From DSVQ01 sp964484765 (lineage in GTDB: Bacteria; Planctomycetota; Planctomycetia; Planctomycetales; Planctomycetaceae): a stretch of 64,000 nucleotides of DNA. Shown piece by piece: positions 44,733 through 53,307 of the stretch. Each line of letters begins with the position of its first letter. The stretch's first letter is position 1. The notes under the pieces are model-generated. The model did no database searches, was not told where the DNA came from, and was given only the letters and a program-made list of their open reading frames with translations. The stretch spans positions 1 to 64,000 of the forward strand of contig CAZAGI010000037.1 in NCBI GenBank assembly GCA_964484765.1. The letters run 5' to 3'. Both the position numbers and the translations under genes were made by a program.

Positions 44733-45832
44733 TCGAATGCCGCGGGGAAATGTTCCGGCTTGATCTGTTGTTCCGCGGCGCGGCGGCTGGCTTCGATGAG
44801 CATCGGCATGTTGCTCACACCGGCCAAATGCGAGAGTTTATCGACCTCCGATAGGGAGAGGGTCATCCCCAATAGCGCGAGGTCGTGCTGGGCTAAGACG
44901 AGATCGTACCGCAGATAGTGCAAGATGGGTTCGGACGCCAACAAGTCGTGACGCAGGTCGCCGATCTCGCAATCGATCTGAATCGCCGTCGGACTATTCG
45001 ATAGCGTTTGCAGCAGCAACTGGACTTGCAGGCTGGCGTCGTCGATCAACATCCGCGGAACCGTGCGGGCCCAATCCAGCAGCCAGAATCGCGATAAACG
45101 CCGCGGCAGCATGCGCCACACGCGGCGTCCCGTGCCGATGGAAGTCAACAGCAGCCGGTCTTCGCCTTTGGCCCAGTGAAAGGGAAAACCGTGCAAAAGC
45201 GCCACCAAAAGCGTCTGCCACGCCGGATTGTTCGCCATGCTCACCGCGCCGTCGATGAAGGCGGCCTCTTCCAGATTTCCCACCTGCAACAGTTGCGGCA
45301 CGAACAGAGTGGGAGCGGCGGTGCTGGCGCGGACCGCGTCCTTCAACAGAATCTGCCGGTTCATCTCATAAAACATGCCTTCCGGATGATTCAACAATGG
45401 CCACAGGCTATTGGTGTCGGCTCGTTTCAGCATCAGGCACAAACCGGTTCTGAGCGCCGCGTCACCCAGTGTCAGTTGTTCAAAGGCCCGTGCCAGTTCT
45501 TCGGCCAAGGGGCGCTCGTCGTAAACCGCGAGCCAGTGATTCCAGCGGCGGCGGCCAAACACACGGCCGGCCAATTGGCGGTAAGCGACGCGGACTTCAT
45601 CGACGGTAAGTCCGAGGGCCAGGCAGGTGGCAATGATGGCCCCCGTGCTGGTCCCGCTGATCAGGTCGAAATAATCGCACAGTCGAAAATCGCTTCGTCC
45701 TGAGCGATCCCGGAGGATCGTTTCGATGCGCGCGAGAAACTCAAGTGAAACCACGCCGCGCACGCCGCCGCCGTCGAGCGTCAAGATCCGTTTGGGCGAC
45801 GAACTTTTCAGACGTTGCAGTAGGCTTGTCAT
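44729..45832 (-). CDS. Patatin-like phospholipase
   Basis: A 367-residue patatin-family lipid acyl hydrolase. The oxyanion loop is DGGGVRG near residue 22, the nucleophile serine is in the GxSxG motif GTSTG, and the catalytic aspartate is in IDGAV (DGA variant of the DGG/DGA motif). No signal peptide is present, so it is cytoplasmic or membrane-peripheral. CapV-type patatins are effectors of CBASS immunity, but no cyclase or nucleotide sensor gene is adjacent, so I do not assign that role. It is divergent from the rhomboid gene across 60 bp, which places a shared promoter region there. Confidence 0.88.
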   Translation of the reverse strand: MTSLLQRLKSSSPKRILTLDGGGVRGVVSLEFLARIETILRDRSGRSDFRLCDYFDLISGTSTGAIIATCLALGLTVDEVRVAYRQLAGRVFGRRRWNHWLAVYDERPLAEELARAFEQLTLGDAALRTGLCLMLKRADTNSLWPLLNHPEGMFYEMNRQILLKDAVRASTAAPTLFVPQLLQVGNLEEAAFIDGAVSMANNPAWQTLLVALLHGFPFHWAKGEDRLLLTSIGTGRRVWRMLPRRLSRFWLLDWARTVPRMLIDDASLQVQLLLQTLSNSPTAIQIDCEIGDLRHDLLASEPILHYLRYDLVLAQHDLALLGMTLSLSEVDKLSHLAGVSNMPMLIEASRRAAEQQIKPEHFPAAFD

Positions 45833-45892
45833 GTGTCCGTCAAGTCTCCATGATGCGACCGTACCCGTCAGCCTTCCGGGAAGCCGACCATC

Positions 45893-47008
45893 ATGTTGTG
45901 TCTCAGTTGCGCAACTTATCCGTTGGAACCGTGCAACTACAAGGGACAGCAGGTCGAGGTCTGTCCACGGTGCGGCGGACTCTGGTGCGAGACCGGTTGT
46001 TGGTCGAACGAATTCACGGAAGAGCCGTTATTCGAGGAGCCGCCTTCCACCGGCAAAGCTTCCGCGCGATCCTGCGTGCGCTGTCAATCGCCGCTCGCCA
46101 TTGTATCCGTCTACGAAGTCGAAGGTTTGCAACTGGAGCGGTGCGGCAGTTGTCGAGGCGTCTGGTTCGACCGCGGAGAATGGGAAAAACTGAGTTCGAT
46201 CCAGGTCTGGAAGAGTCAACTGGAGACGCTGGAGCGCCCGCCGAACTGGACGGAATGGTTCTTTCAACAGTGTTTGCGTTTGCCGGTCGAGTTCAACATC
46301 CGGCCGCGCAGCACTCCGTGGATGACATTATTGATCATCGTGGTGTGCACATTATTGAATCTGCTCGCCATGGATCCGGTTTGGGATGAAAAACTGATGG
46401 CGTATGCCGTCGACGGGCATCAGTCATTGACGCCCTCCGGTTGCCTGAACCTGATCACTTATCAGTTCCTGCACGCCGGTTGGTTCCATCTGCTGCCGAA
46501 TATGTATCTGCTCTATGTGCTCGGGGACAATGTCGAAGACGTCATGGGGTCGATGATGTATCTGCTGTTCTATCTCACTTGCGGTGTTGCGGCAGCAGTC
46601 GCGCAAATTCTGTGTGCCGAGCAGTTTGGACCGCAGATGCCGCTCGTCGGTGCCAGCGGTTCGATTTCCGGGGTGATTGCGGCTTATGTCGTTCTCTATC
46701 GCCGCTCGCAATTGACGTTTGTCTGGTTTTTCTGGCAATACAAGCTGCCCGCCGTGGTCTGGATCGCGGTCTGGTTGATCATGCAGATCGTCGTCATTGC
46801 GCTGGACCCAAGCAGCCAAATTACGGGAGTGGCGATGTGGGCACATGTCGGCGGCTTCTTGGCCGGCCTCATCTTGATCTTGCCGTGCCGACGCCGTTTG
46901 ATCGCCTCGCACACCTTGCTGGATTTGCTCGATCATTACAAAATGCGAGTCCCCCCGGTCAGGTCGACCATCGCCGCTGCCGGGGACAAATCGTCATCGG
47001 CGACATAG
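45893..47008 (+). CDS. Rhomboid intramembrane protease with two N-terminal zinc ribbons
   Basis: A 371-residue protein. Residues 1-100 hold two TFIIB-type zinc ribbons: C3/C6 with C24/C27, and C61/C64 with C84/C87 (CGSCRGVWFDRGE). A rhomboid domain of six helices follows. It has HAGWFHLLPN in helix 2, catalytic Ser255 in GASGSISG and catalytic His318 in AHVGGFLAG. It would cleave membrane proteins within the bilayer. The zinc-ribbon plus rhomboid fusion is known in bacteria. It precedes the RNA-polymerase-like gene by 145 bp on the same strand, so it could head that operon, but the gap leaves this open. Confidence 0.9.
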   Translation: MLCLSCATYPLEPCNYKGQQVEVCPRCGGLWCETGCWSNEFTEEPLFEEPPSTGKASARSCVRCQSPLAIVSVYEVEGLQLERCGSCRGVWFDRGEWEKLSSIQVWKSQLETLERPPNWTEWFFQQCLRLPVEFNIRPRSTPWMTLLIIVVCTLLNLLAMDPVWDEKLMAYAVDGHQSLTPSGCLNLITYQFLHAGWFHLLPNMYLLYVLGDNVEDVMGSMMYLLFYLTCGVAAAVAQILCAEQFGPQMPLVGASGSISGVIAAYVVLYRRSQLTFVWFFWQYKLPAVVWIAVWLIMQIVVIALDPSSQITGVAMWAHVGGFLAGLILILPCRRRLIASHTLLDLLDHYKMRVPPVRSTIAAAGDKSSSAT

Positions 47009-47153
47009 GCTTGTCGCGGCAATCGCATCGGACGATGAGCACGTGTCTGGACGCGGCTGATGGTTAAGGCAGAATAGTGTGGATGATTTTACGACCACCA
47101 CTGCATGATACTACCTTCACAGGCGACGGCGAACAGACCGTGTTACTCCCATC

Positions 47154-50100
47154 ATGACCGACATTCCCCGCCCCCTCGACCAATCCCCGCTGGGTTCCGT
47201 CCGCATTTCGCCGGCCAGTCCTCTCGATATTCGCTGTTGGTCGTATGGCGGCATCAAGACCGTGAAGTTGTTCGACTCGGAACAGTCGACCTTCCATGAA
47301 GAAGGCCTCTTTTCCGATCGCATCTTCGGCCCCTTGCGCCCGGAAGGCGACCGACCCGGGCGATTCCAGCGGTACGGGCATCTGGAACTATCAGTGCCGG
47401 TGCTCCATCCCTGGTTTTCCGGTCATGACGATGCGCCGCTGGAACTACTGCTCGGGCTGTCGCATGCGGAGGTGCAGCGCATCGTCAACTACCAGACAAG
47501 GGTCGTCATTGATCGCAGCGTCCGCCAGCCGACGTTCGAGCGCGTGGAACTGACGGAATCGGAGCAATTTCAGGCCGCCTTGAATTTCGATCTCAGTAAC
47601 GAGACCGGTGCCATCGCGATCGGCGAAATGCTGGCCCTGCTCGACTATGCCGCGCTTTACGAAACGCTGAAGGAACGCTTGGCCCACACCGACCGGCAAT
47701 TGGCGTTCGCTGAGCGACATCGACTGACAGAACGAATCAAACTGGTGCGTGCGGTCGTGGAAAAGCGGCTGGTACCCGTCGGGTTTGTGATCGAAGCGCT
47801 GCCCGTGCTCCCTGCGGGATTCCGTTGGTTGGCACTCACTCCGGACGGAAAAGTCAAAACCGATTGGCTGACTGCGGCGTATCGGCGGATCGTTCGCGAT
47901 TTGGCCGGACACCGAGCGGCAGTGGACGCTTTTGGCGAAACTCCACCTCAGCTCTCTCTTGGCTTGCATGAGGTTCGCCTTTGGGAACGGATCGTTCGTG
48001 GCGAAGTCGCGTGGTTGATGAAGAAATTGCTGTCCCGTGGCAGTCCCATCCGCGGCTCTCGTCGACGCGAGTCAATGTCCCGGCTGACCTGGGGGCTGTC
48101 GGGAAAAGCGATTTGCTGGCCGATCGTTCCCGACCCCAGCCTCCGGTTCCATGAGTGCGGCCTGCCCACCGTGGAATTCATCAAGCAGTTCTATCCTCTG
48201 AAATCCGGCACCGACACCGGCAGCGCGACGGGAATGAGGCCGGTCTTGCCGCCGGTGCTGTGTGGCTTCGTTCCCGCCGTCGGTCCTGACGATTTGAGCG
48301 TGCTCTACCCGCGCTGGTCGGAGGAACGGGCGATTCGCGTCCATCCGCTGGTGATCAGCGCTGCGGGAAGAAATCGCACCGATTCGTTATACCGATTTCA
48401 CATGTTGCGCACGCCGTGGACGCAGCGCGACGGCGATGCGCTCAGTCCTTCCGGCAACCGGTTGCCAAAACCGACCAGCCGCGGAAGACTGCCGCTGGAA
48501 TTGACTGTGGGCTGCACGCGGGCCAGTCAGCAGCCGACGAATTTTCGCACCGTCCGCGATGAATGGATGAAACTGGCGTGCGACTTCTGGCAAGATCACC
48601 CCGTGTTTCGCGATCTGAACGAGGTCGTGAGTGCCTGGGAACGCGGTCTGATCAAGTTGCACCAAATCATCGCGGTGAATCTGCCGCCGACACGGCGACC
48701 GCCCGCCGGCAATCCGAACCTGTTCGCGAACCGCCGCTGGTGTACGACGACGGGGCGGGCTTTGCTGAATGCGATGTTGCCTGACGAAATGCCGATCAGC
48801 GACGAGGTGTTCTCGGAGCCCGTGATTCTGAATCTGCTGGAGCAAATCCGGACGCAGATCGGACCGATGCGTTCCGCAAAGCTGGCTGAAGATTTGATGG
48901 AATTCGCCTGCCAGACACTGACGCAAGGCGGCTGCAGCTTTTCCATGAGTGACCTCGGCCTCCCCGAGGGATTGGCACGTCTGCAGGAACAAACCGATCG
49001 GGATCTGCAACGCGCGCTGAAAACCTATGATCGAGGCTTAATCACCTCGACCGAACTCTACTACAAGAAGGTCGACATTATTCAGGCATTGGTCCACAAC
49101 GCTGATCAGGCGCTTGGCAAGCATCTGGAATTGCTGGAAGCGTCCGAATCGCTGTTGTTGCCGTTGTGTGAGGGAGGGGGTATCTCCTTCAAAGCGGTGC
49201 AAGCGCTGTCTGGCGTGATCGGCTACATCGTCGGACCGAGGCCCGCCTGCACCCAGTCGCCAGTCCGATCCAATTTCCACTCGGGCCTGCGAATTCAAGA
49301 CTATTTCTGGAAGGCCGCCTCGGCAAGAAAGGAAACAATTATCCGCCAACGGCAACAGCGTACTGCTCATGCGCTTCGGCAGAAACTCATCCAACTGATG
49401 AGAAATCTCGTTGTCACCGAGCACGATTGCGGTACACACGCCGGCGTGGAAATTCGAAGGTGGAAACTCCCCGACAAGGAACTGCCGACAGCGTATCTGG
49501 CGAGAACGTTCCGCGGTCGCACCAGTCTCGAAACGATCCGCAGCCCGGTCGATGGATCGCTGCTGATTTCGATCGGGGAATGCATCACCGCAGAGATCGC
49601 GGAACAGTTGGCTGCGGCTGGCGTCGTCCGGATGAAAGTGCGTCATCCGTTGACGTGTGAAGCGCGGTCGGGTGTCTGCTCCCGATGTTACGGGGCAGCC
49701 CAACCGGCAGAGGTGGGTGCAACCGTTGGAATTCAGGCTGCCTTCCAGGCAGGTGAAGTCCTTGACGAACTCCCGTTGAAGAGTCTGCAAACGACCACTA
49801 CTCGTGAATATCCGTCTGAGTCCGCTGTAACCGAATCTTCGGGTGTCGTTTCGTTGAAAGGAATGCAACTGACGATCGACGAGGAGGGCACACGGATCGC
49901 TCTGTCGTCGATCGGGACGATCGAATTGCTCAGCGAAACGGGTTCCCCCATCGAACGATACGATGTTCCGCACGGAGCCATCATTCCGGTCGCGGCCGGT
50001 GATCGCGTTCATGCCGGGAAGGAGCTGGCTTACTGGAACTTCGGTCACCGACGGATTTATTCCCGCCGTGATGGTCGCGTTCGGATTACGCCCAATTCTT

Positions 50101-51128
50101 CGGAGCCATGCTGGAGCATGCTCGATGTCCTTGACGATTCCGGCTCCGCGGTGGATGGGTGCCTGCTTCCGCCGGAGAGTACCATCCACGTCCGGCACGG
50201 CCAAACCGTTGGGCCGGGGACATTGCTGGCCAATGTACCTTATGCCGAACCGTTGCGGGAACGGGTGCCGACGCAGGATTTGCTGGAAGTTCGCAGGATT
50301 CTGCAGTTGCGTCCGTGTCGACGCTCCGCTGTGCTCGCCAAAGCTGATGGCCGGGTTGTCCTGAAGTTGGATGATCACACTCAGATCTGCGAAATTCAGA
50401 TTCATCCATCGCGCGGCGAACCTGTTTCGCACTTCGCTGCTGTTGCGGCAACTCCGCGAATTCTGATCCGCACCGGTGATGTCGTTTGTGCGGGCGACCG
50501 ATTGACCGATGGCAAGATCGATCATCACGACCAGAATCGGCTGTGGGGCCCGCTTCCTGTGTTTGATCGAATCCTGGACGATTTACGGCCTTGCATTGAG
50601 CAGATCGCGGTGGCGCGCCGCATCGGTGAGCGGCCTTGGGAACTGATCGTCGCTCAATTGCTGCGCTGGGTGACGATCTGTGCGCCCGGCGATTCGCAAT
50701 TGGAAACGGGCCAGGAACTGCCCCGTAACCGCGTGATGGCCATCAACAATCAACTGCGAACGCAAGTGACGATTCCTCCAGATTCGTTCTTTTCTTTGAA
50801 CTTACCGATAGGAACCATCACTCCGGCAGAATTCCAGGAGTTGAAACAGGAGTGGAGCAAACGCGATCCCAAACTACCGCTGCTCAAATCCGAACAGGCA
50901 TGGCCGGCGGGATGGACGCCGACCATGCTCGGATTGCCAGCGGCCGTGGAACGGTCCACCAGCGCGCTGACGAGCGGGGGCGTTTCACCGACGCAGTCGG
51001 CGCTGGTACGTGCCGCGCTGGAAGGTCGGCTTGAGGAATTCTCCGGCGTGATGGATGCGGAACTGATGGACCACCCCATCCATGCGGGAACAGCGCTGGA
51101 GACGATGATGGAACCGCACGAAGAATGA
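47154..51128 (+). CDS. Full-length RNA polymerase beta'-subunit-like protein without catalytic motif
   Basis: A 1324-residue protein colinear with bacterial RpoC from end to end. Matches include IRCWSYGGIKTVK, GLFSDRIFGP, YGHLELSVPVLHPWF, VLPAGFRWLAL, SGKAICWPIVPDPSLRFHEC (320-335 region), RSNFHSGLRIQDYF, VVTEHDCGT, LTCEARSGVCSRCYG, LTDGKIDHHDQNRLWG and a C-terminus PTMLGLPAAVERSTSAL. The catalytic NADFDGD is replaced by AAGRNRTDS (residues 403-411), so the three Mg2+ aspartates are not there. The trigger-loop TMRTFH is replaced by SLQTTTTRE (877-885), and the N-terminal zinc finger is absent. The second zinc site keeps all four cysteines (C759, C835, C842, C845). It therefore looks like a non-catalytic structural mimic. 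No rpoB lies beside it, and a TIR gene follows after 67 bp. Confidence 0.88.
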   Translation: MTDIPRPLDQSPLGSVRISPASPLDIRCWSYGGIKTVKLFDSEQSTFHEEGLFSDRIFGPLRPEGDRPGRFQRYGHLELSVPVLHPWFSGHDDAPLELLLGLSHAEVQRIVNYQTRVVIDRSVRQPTFERVELTESEQFQAALNFDLSNETGAIAIGEMLALLDYAALYETLKERLAHTDRQLAFAERHRLTERIKLVRAVVEKRLVPVGFVIEALPVLPAGFRWLALTPDGKVKTDWLTAAYRRIVRDLAGHRAAVDAFGETPPQLSLGLHEVRLWERIVRGEVAWLMKKLLSRGSPIRGSRRRESMSRLTWGLSGKAICWPIVPDPSLRFHECGLPTVEFIKQFYPLKSGTDTGSATGMRPVLPPVLCGFVPAVGPDDLSVLYPRWSEERAIRVHPLVISAAGRNRTDSLYRFHMLRTPWTQRDGDALSPSGNRLPKPTSRGRLPLELTVGCTRASQQPTNFRTVRDEWMKLACDFWQDHPVFRDLNEVVSAWERGLIKLHQIIAVNLPPTRRPPAGNPNLFANRRWCTTTGRALLNAMLPDEMPISDEVFSEPVILNLLEQIRTQIGPMRSAKLAEDLMEFACQTLTQGGCSFSMSDLGLPEGLARLQEQTDRDLQRALKTYDRGLITSTELYYKKVDIIQALVHNADQALGKHLELLEASESLLLPLCEGGGISFKAVQALSGVIGYIVGPRPACTQSPVRSNFHSGLRIQDYFWKAASARKETIIRQRQQRTAHALRQKLIQLMRNLVVTEHDCGTHAGVEIRRWKLPDKELPTAYLARTFRGRTSLETIRSPVDGSLLISIGECITAEIAEQLAAAGVVRMKVRHPLTCEARSGVCSRCYGAAQPAEVGATVGIQAAFQAGEVLDELPLKSLQTTTTREYPSESAVTESSGVVSLKGMQLTIDEEGTRIALSSIGTIELLSETGSPIERYDVPHGAIIPVAAGDRVHAGKELAYWNFGHRRIYSRRDGRVRITPNSSEPCWSMLDVLDDSGSAVDGCLLPPESTIHVRHGQTVGPGTLLANVPYAEPLRERVPTQDLLEVRRILQLRPCRRSAVLAKADGRVVLKLDDHTQICEIQIHPSRGEPVSHFAAVAATPRILIRTGDVVCAGDRLTDGKIDHHDQNRLWGPLPVFDRILDDLRPCIEQIAVARRIGERPWELIVAQLLRWVTICAPGDSQLETGQELPRNRVMAINNQLRTQVTIPPDSFFSLNLPIGTITPAEFQELKQEWSKRDPKLPLLKSEQAWPAGWTPTMLGLPAAVERSTSALTSGGVSPTQSALVRAALEGRLEEFSGVMDAELMDHPIHAGTALETMMEPHEE

Positions 51129-51195
51129 CGTTCCCCACCCCCTTGCTCGCCTGTTCAGCATGATGCATAATTGATGCGTCCCGAGGAGACATGTC

Positions 51196-53244
51196 GTGGC
51201 GGACAGCGAACGGCCTGAGAAAACGATTGACGTTTTCATCAGCTATTCCCGGCGCGACAAGGCCGTTGCCGACCGGGTCTATCAGAAGGTGACGCAACGG
51301 GGATTGTCGGCGTTCTACGACACGCGCAGCATCGACGTCGGGGAGAATTGGCGCGAAGAGCTCTATAACGCGATCATCGTTTCCCGCACGATGATCCCTC
51401 TCATCTCGCGTAATTCGCTCGATTCCAGCATGGTGAAACTGGAAATCAACAAGGCGCTGAATTACGGAATCCAGATCTGTCCTGTCCTGATCGGCAAAGT
51501 TGATCGCTACTCCAAACTCTGTCGTTTTGTCGACGAGTATCACTGGCTGGAATCGAACGAACCGCCGACCGATCAGGAACTCGACCTGCTCGTCGAAGGA
51601 GTGGCAGCCTTTGTCAGCGTCGACCGGAAAATGCCGCAGATCGCGCTCCTCGCTCCGAAAGGCGGCGCGACGTTCCGGCCGGGCGACACCTGCCGGCTTG
51701 CGTGGGAGATTTCGGCTGTCGCCGACACGGAGATCCGACAGATCGGGATGGAACTGCTGCAGAACGGGCTTTCGGTCTATGCATTTCCCGGGAAGGATTC
51801 TCCATGGGCGGGCAGCGTGCGAGAATGCGACTGGACCGTGCCGTCGAGCATCCCCGCCGGCAAGTTCACCCTGCGGATGCACGCGATCAGCAATCTGGGC
51901 CATGTCGCATCGTGCGAAACCGATGCGCCGATCGTCATCGAATCCCGCGTGCCGCAGACCGTTGAAGAAGTACTCCCCCCTGAGGTGCCGGCGGCGCAGA
52001 CGGAGGAGCTGAAAGCGGCCGAACCTTCGGTGGCAGTTGTCGAGAAACCACAGCCCGTCGAAGCACCAGTCCTTGCATCGCTGCAGGTACGGGAGCCGTC
52101 ACCCCACACCCGGTGGACGCGCGAAGGAATCCGTCTGGTTCATGTCGAGCTGACCGCAGCCGACAAGCACGGGCTGATGGTGGAGCTTGTTTCGCCGAGC
52201 AACCCGCCGCGCACGGTCGTCACGCTGAACGAACTGGAGTTGCGTGGAAAAATCAGCCCCTCCGGCGATGGGCGGTCCGCGATGATTCCCGTCACAATTC
52301 CGATTTCGCAGCCATTCGGCAAGTGCGTGCTGCGCACTTCGCTGACGACGGCTACGGGCGGGCCGGTCTCTCCGGTCGAAGTGCCGATCGAGGTCATTCC
52401 GTCCGCCGTTTCCAGCCGTGTATCGGATTTCGAGCAGGAAGAGTGCATCGGCACGGGCGTCAGCTTCGCGGCGCTGTGCGCGGTCCTCGCGGTCGGCGGG
52501 CTGCTGCTGCAGCAATGCTACCCCGTGGTGAAAAACGCCGAGTGGAAGCAACTCGATGTCTCGGAATTCTGCTGGCAACTGGCGGAGGCGGCGGGGGCCA
52601 TCCTCTGGCAGAACCTGTTCATCGTTCCGTTGACGGCAGTCATCGGCGGTGTATTGATTGCCGAAGGCTGGATGATCTGGAAGGGAAACGTGTGCCGCTG
52701 GCTGGGAGGCCTGATGATCGGCATCGGCTGGGGCGGCGGGGTCGGTCTGGGGCTGAGCATTCTGAACTCCGAAGGGCCCAAACCCCCTGTAAAATTATCT
52801 TGGACTTATAACTGGGCCAGACCGAGCAACTCGGATGTGGAGGATTTGTCGCCGACGAAACCGTCCCGGCGGCTGGGGCTCGACAAGAACGACCCGAATC
52901 CCGGACCGAGATCGCTGAAGGTGTTTCAGGAAGGTGGAAAGTTGGCAGAGGAAGCGGTTAAACCGTCGCCCGATGAAGAATCGACTCCCCCGCCAGCGAT
53001 TGTCCAGCCGACGCCGCTAGAGACCACTCCCGATGAAGTGGAACGAAGAGTGGATGCTGCCAAAGACCTCAACCATACCTTGGACAAGTTGAACAAAGCT
53101 GCCTGGGACGCGGAAGACGCGCAGTTCACAGAAGAGAGCAAGGTCTGGCACAAGGCCACGGACAAATTGAATCTTTCGTATTTGTTCTGGTGCGCGCTGA
53201 TTGGTGCCGCGATCGGCTTGGTCAGCCCATTGCTCGAAGAATAG
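51196..53244 (+). CDS. Membrane-anchored TIR-domain protein
   Basis: A 682-residue protein. An N-terminal TIR domain (1-140) has IDVFISYSRRD, AFYDTRSIDVGENWREEL and a candidate catalytic glutamate E83 in VKLEIN. A Kre9/KNH-type Ig-like domain follows (about 148-250, LLAPKGGATFRPGDTCRLAW). A second beta domain spans about 300-400. Hydrophobic segments near 421-438, 474-491 and 502-523, and a C-terminal one at 660-678, anchor it in the membrane. Bacterial TIR domains are often NADases used in immunity. The start is GTG with GAGGAG upstream. The gene lies in the same operon as the RNA-polymerase-like gene and two MoxR genes. Confidence 0.85.
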   Translation: MADSERPEKTIDVFISYSRRDKAVADRVYQKVTQRGLSAFYDTRSIDVGENWREELYNAIIVSRTMIPLISRNSLDSSMVKLEINKALNYGIQICPVLIGKVDRYSKLCRFVDEYHWLESNEPPTDQELDLLVEGVAAFVSVDRKMPQIALLAPKGGATFRPGDTCRLAWEISAVADTEIRQIGMELLQNGLSVYAFPGKDSPWAGSVRECDWTVPSSIPAGKFTLRMHAISNLGHVASCETDAPIVIESRVPQTVEEVLPPEVPAAQTEELKAAEPSVAVVEKPQPVEAPVLASLQVREPSPHTRWTREGIRLVHVELTAADKHGLMVELVSPSNPPRTVVTLNELELRGKISPSGDGRSAMIPVTIPISQPFGKCVLRTSLTTATGGPVSPVEVPIEVIPSAVSSRVSDFEQEECIGTGVSFAALCAVLAVGGLLLQQCYPVVKNAEWKQLDVSEFCWQLAEAAGAILWQNLFIVPLTAVIGGVLIAEGWMIWKGNVCRWLGGLMIGIGWGGGVGLGLSILNSEGPKPPVKLSWTYNWARPSNSDVEDLSPTKPSRRLGLDKNDPNPGPRSLKVFQEGGKLAEEAVKPSPDEESTPPPAIVQPTPLETTPDEVERRVDAAKDLNHTLDKLNKAAWDAEDAQFTEESKVWHKATDKLNLSYLFWCALIGAAIGLVSPLLEE

Positions 53245-53307
53245 CCCGGCCCGTGTTACCTTGTTACTGGTGACGAGACGAAGAACCTGAGTAGGGCCTG
53301 CGACTCG

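Noticed and set aside
44729..45832. Patatin as a CBASS CapV effector
   Set aside because: No cGAS/DncV-like cyclase, ubiquitin-like or HORMA gene is adjacent.
49038..50528. A 496-codon minus-strand frame inside the RNAP-like gene
   Set aside because: It is antisense to conserved RpoC-like blocks and has a low-complexity, Arg-rich translation.
47154..51128. The gene as the normal rpoC of this organism
   Set aside because: It lacks NADFDGD, the trigger loop and the first zinc finger. There is no rpoB or ribosomal-protein operon beside it.
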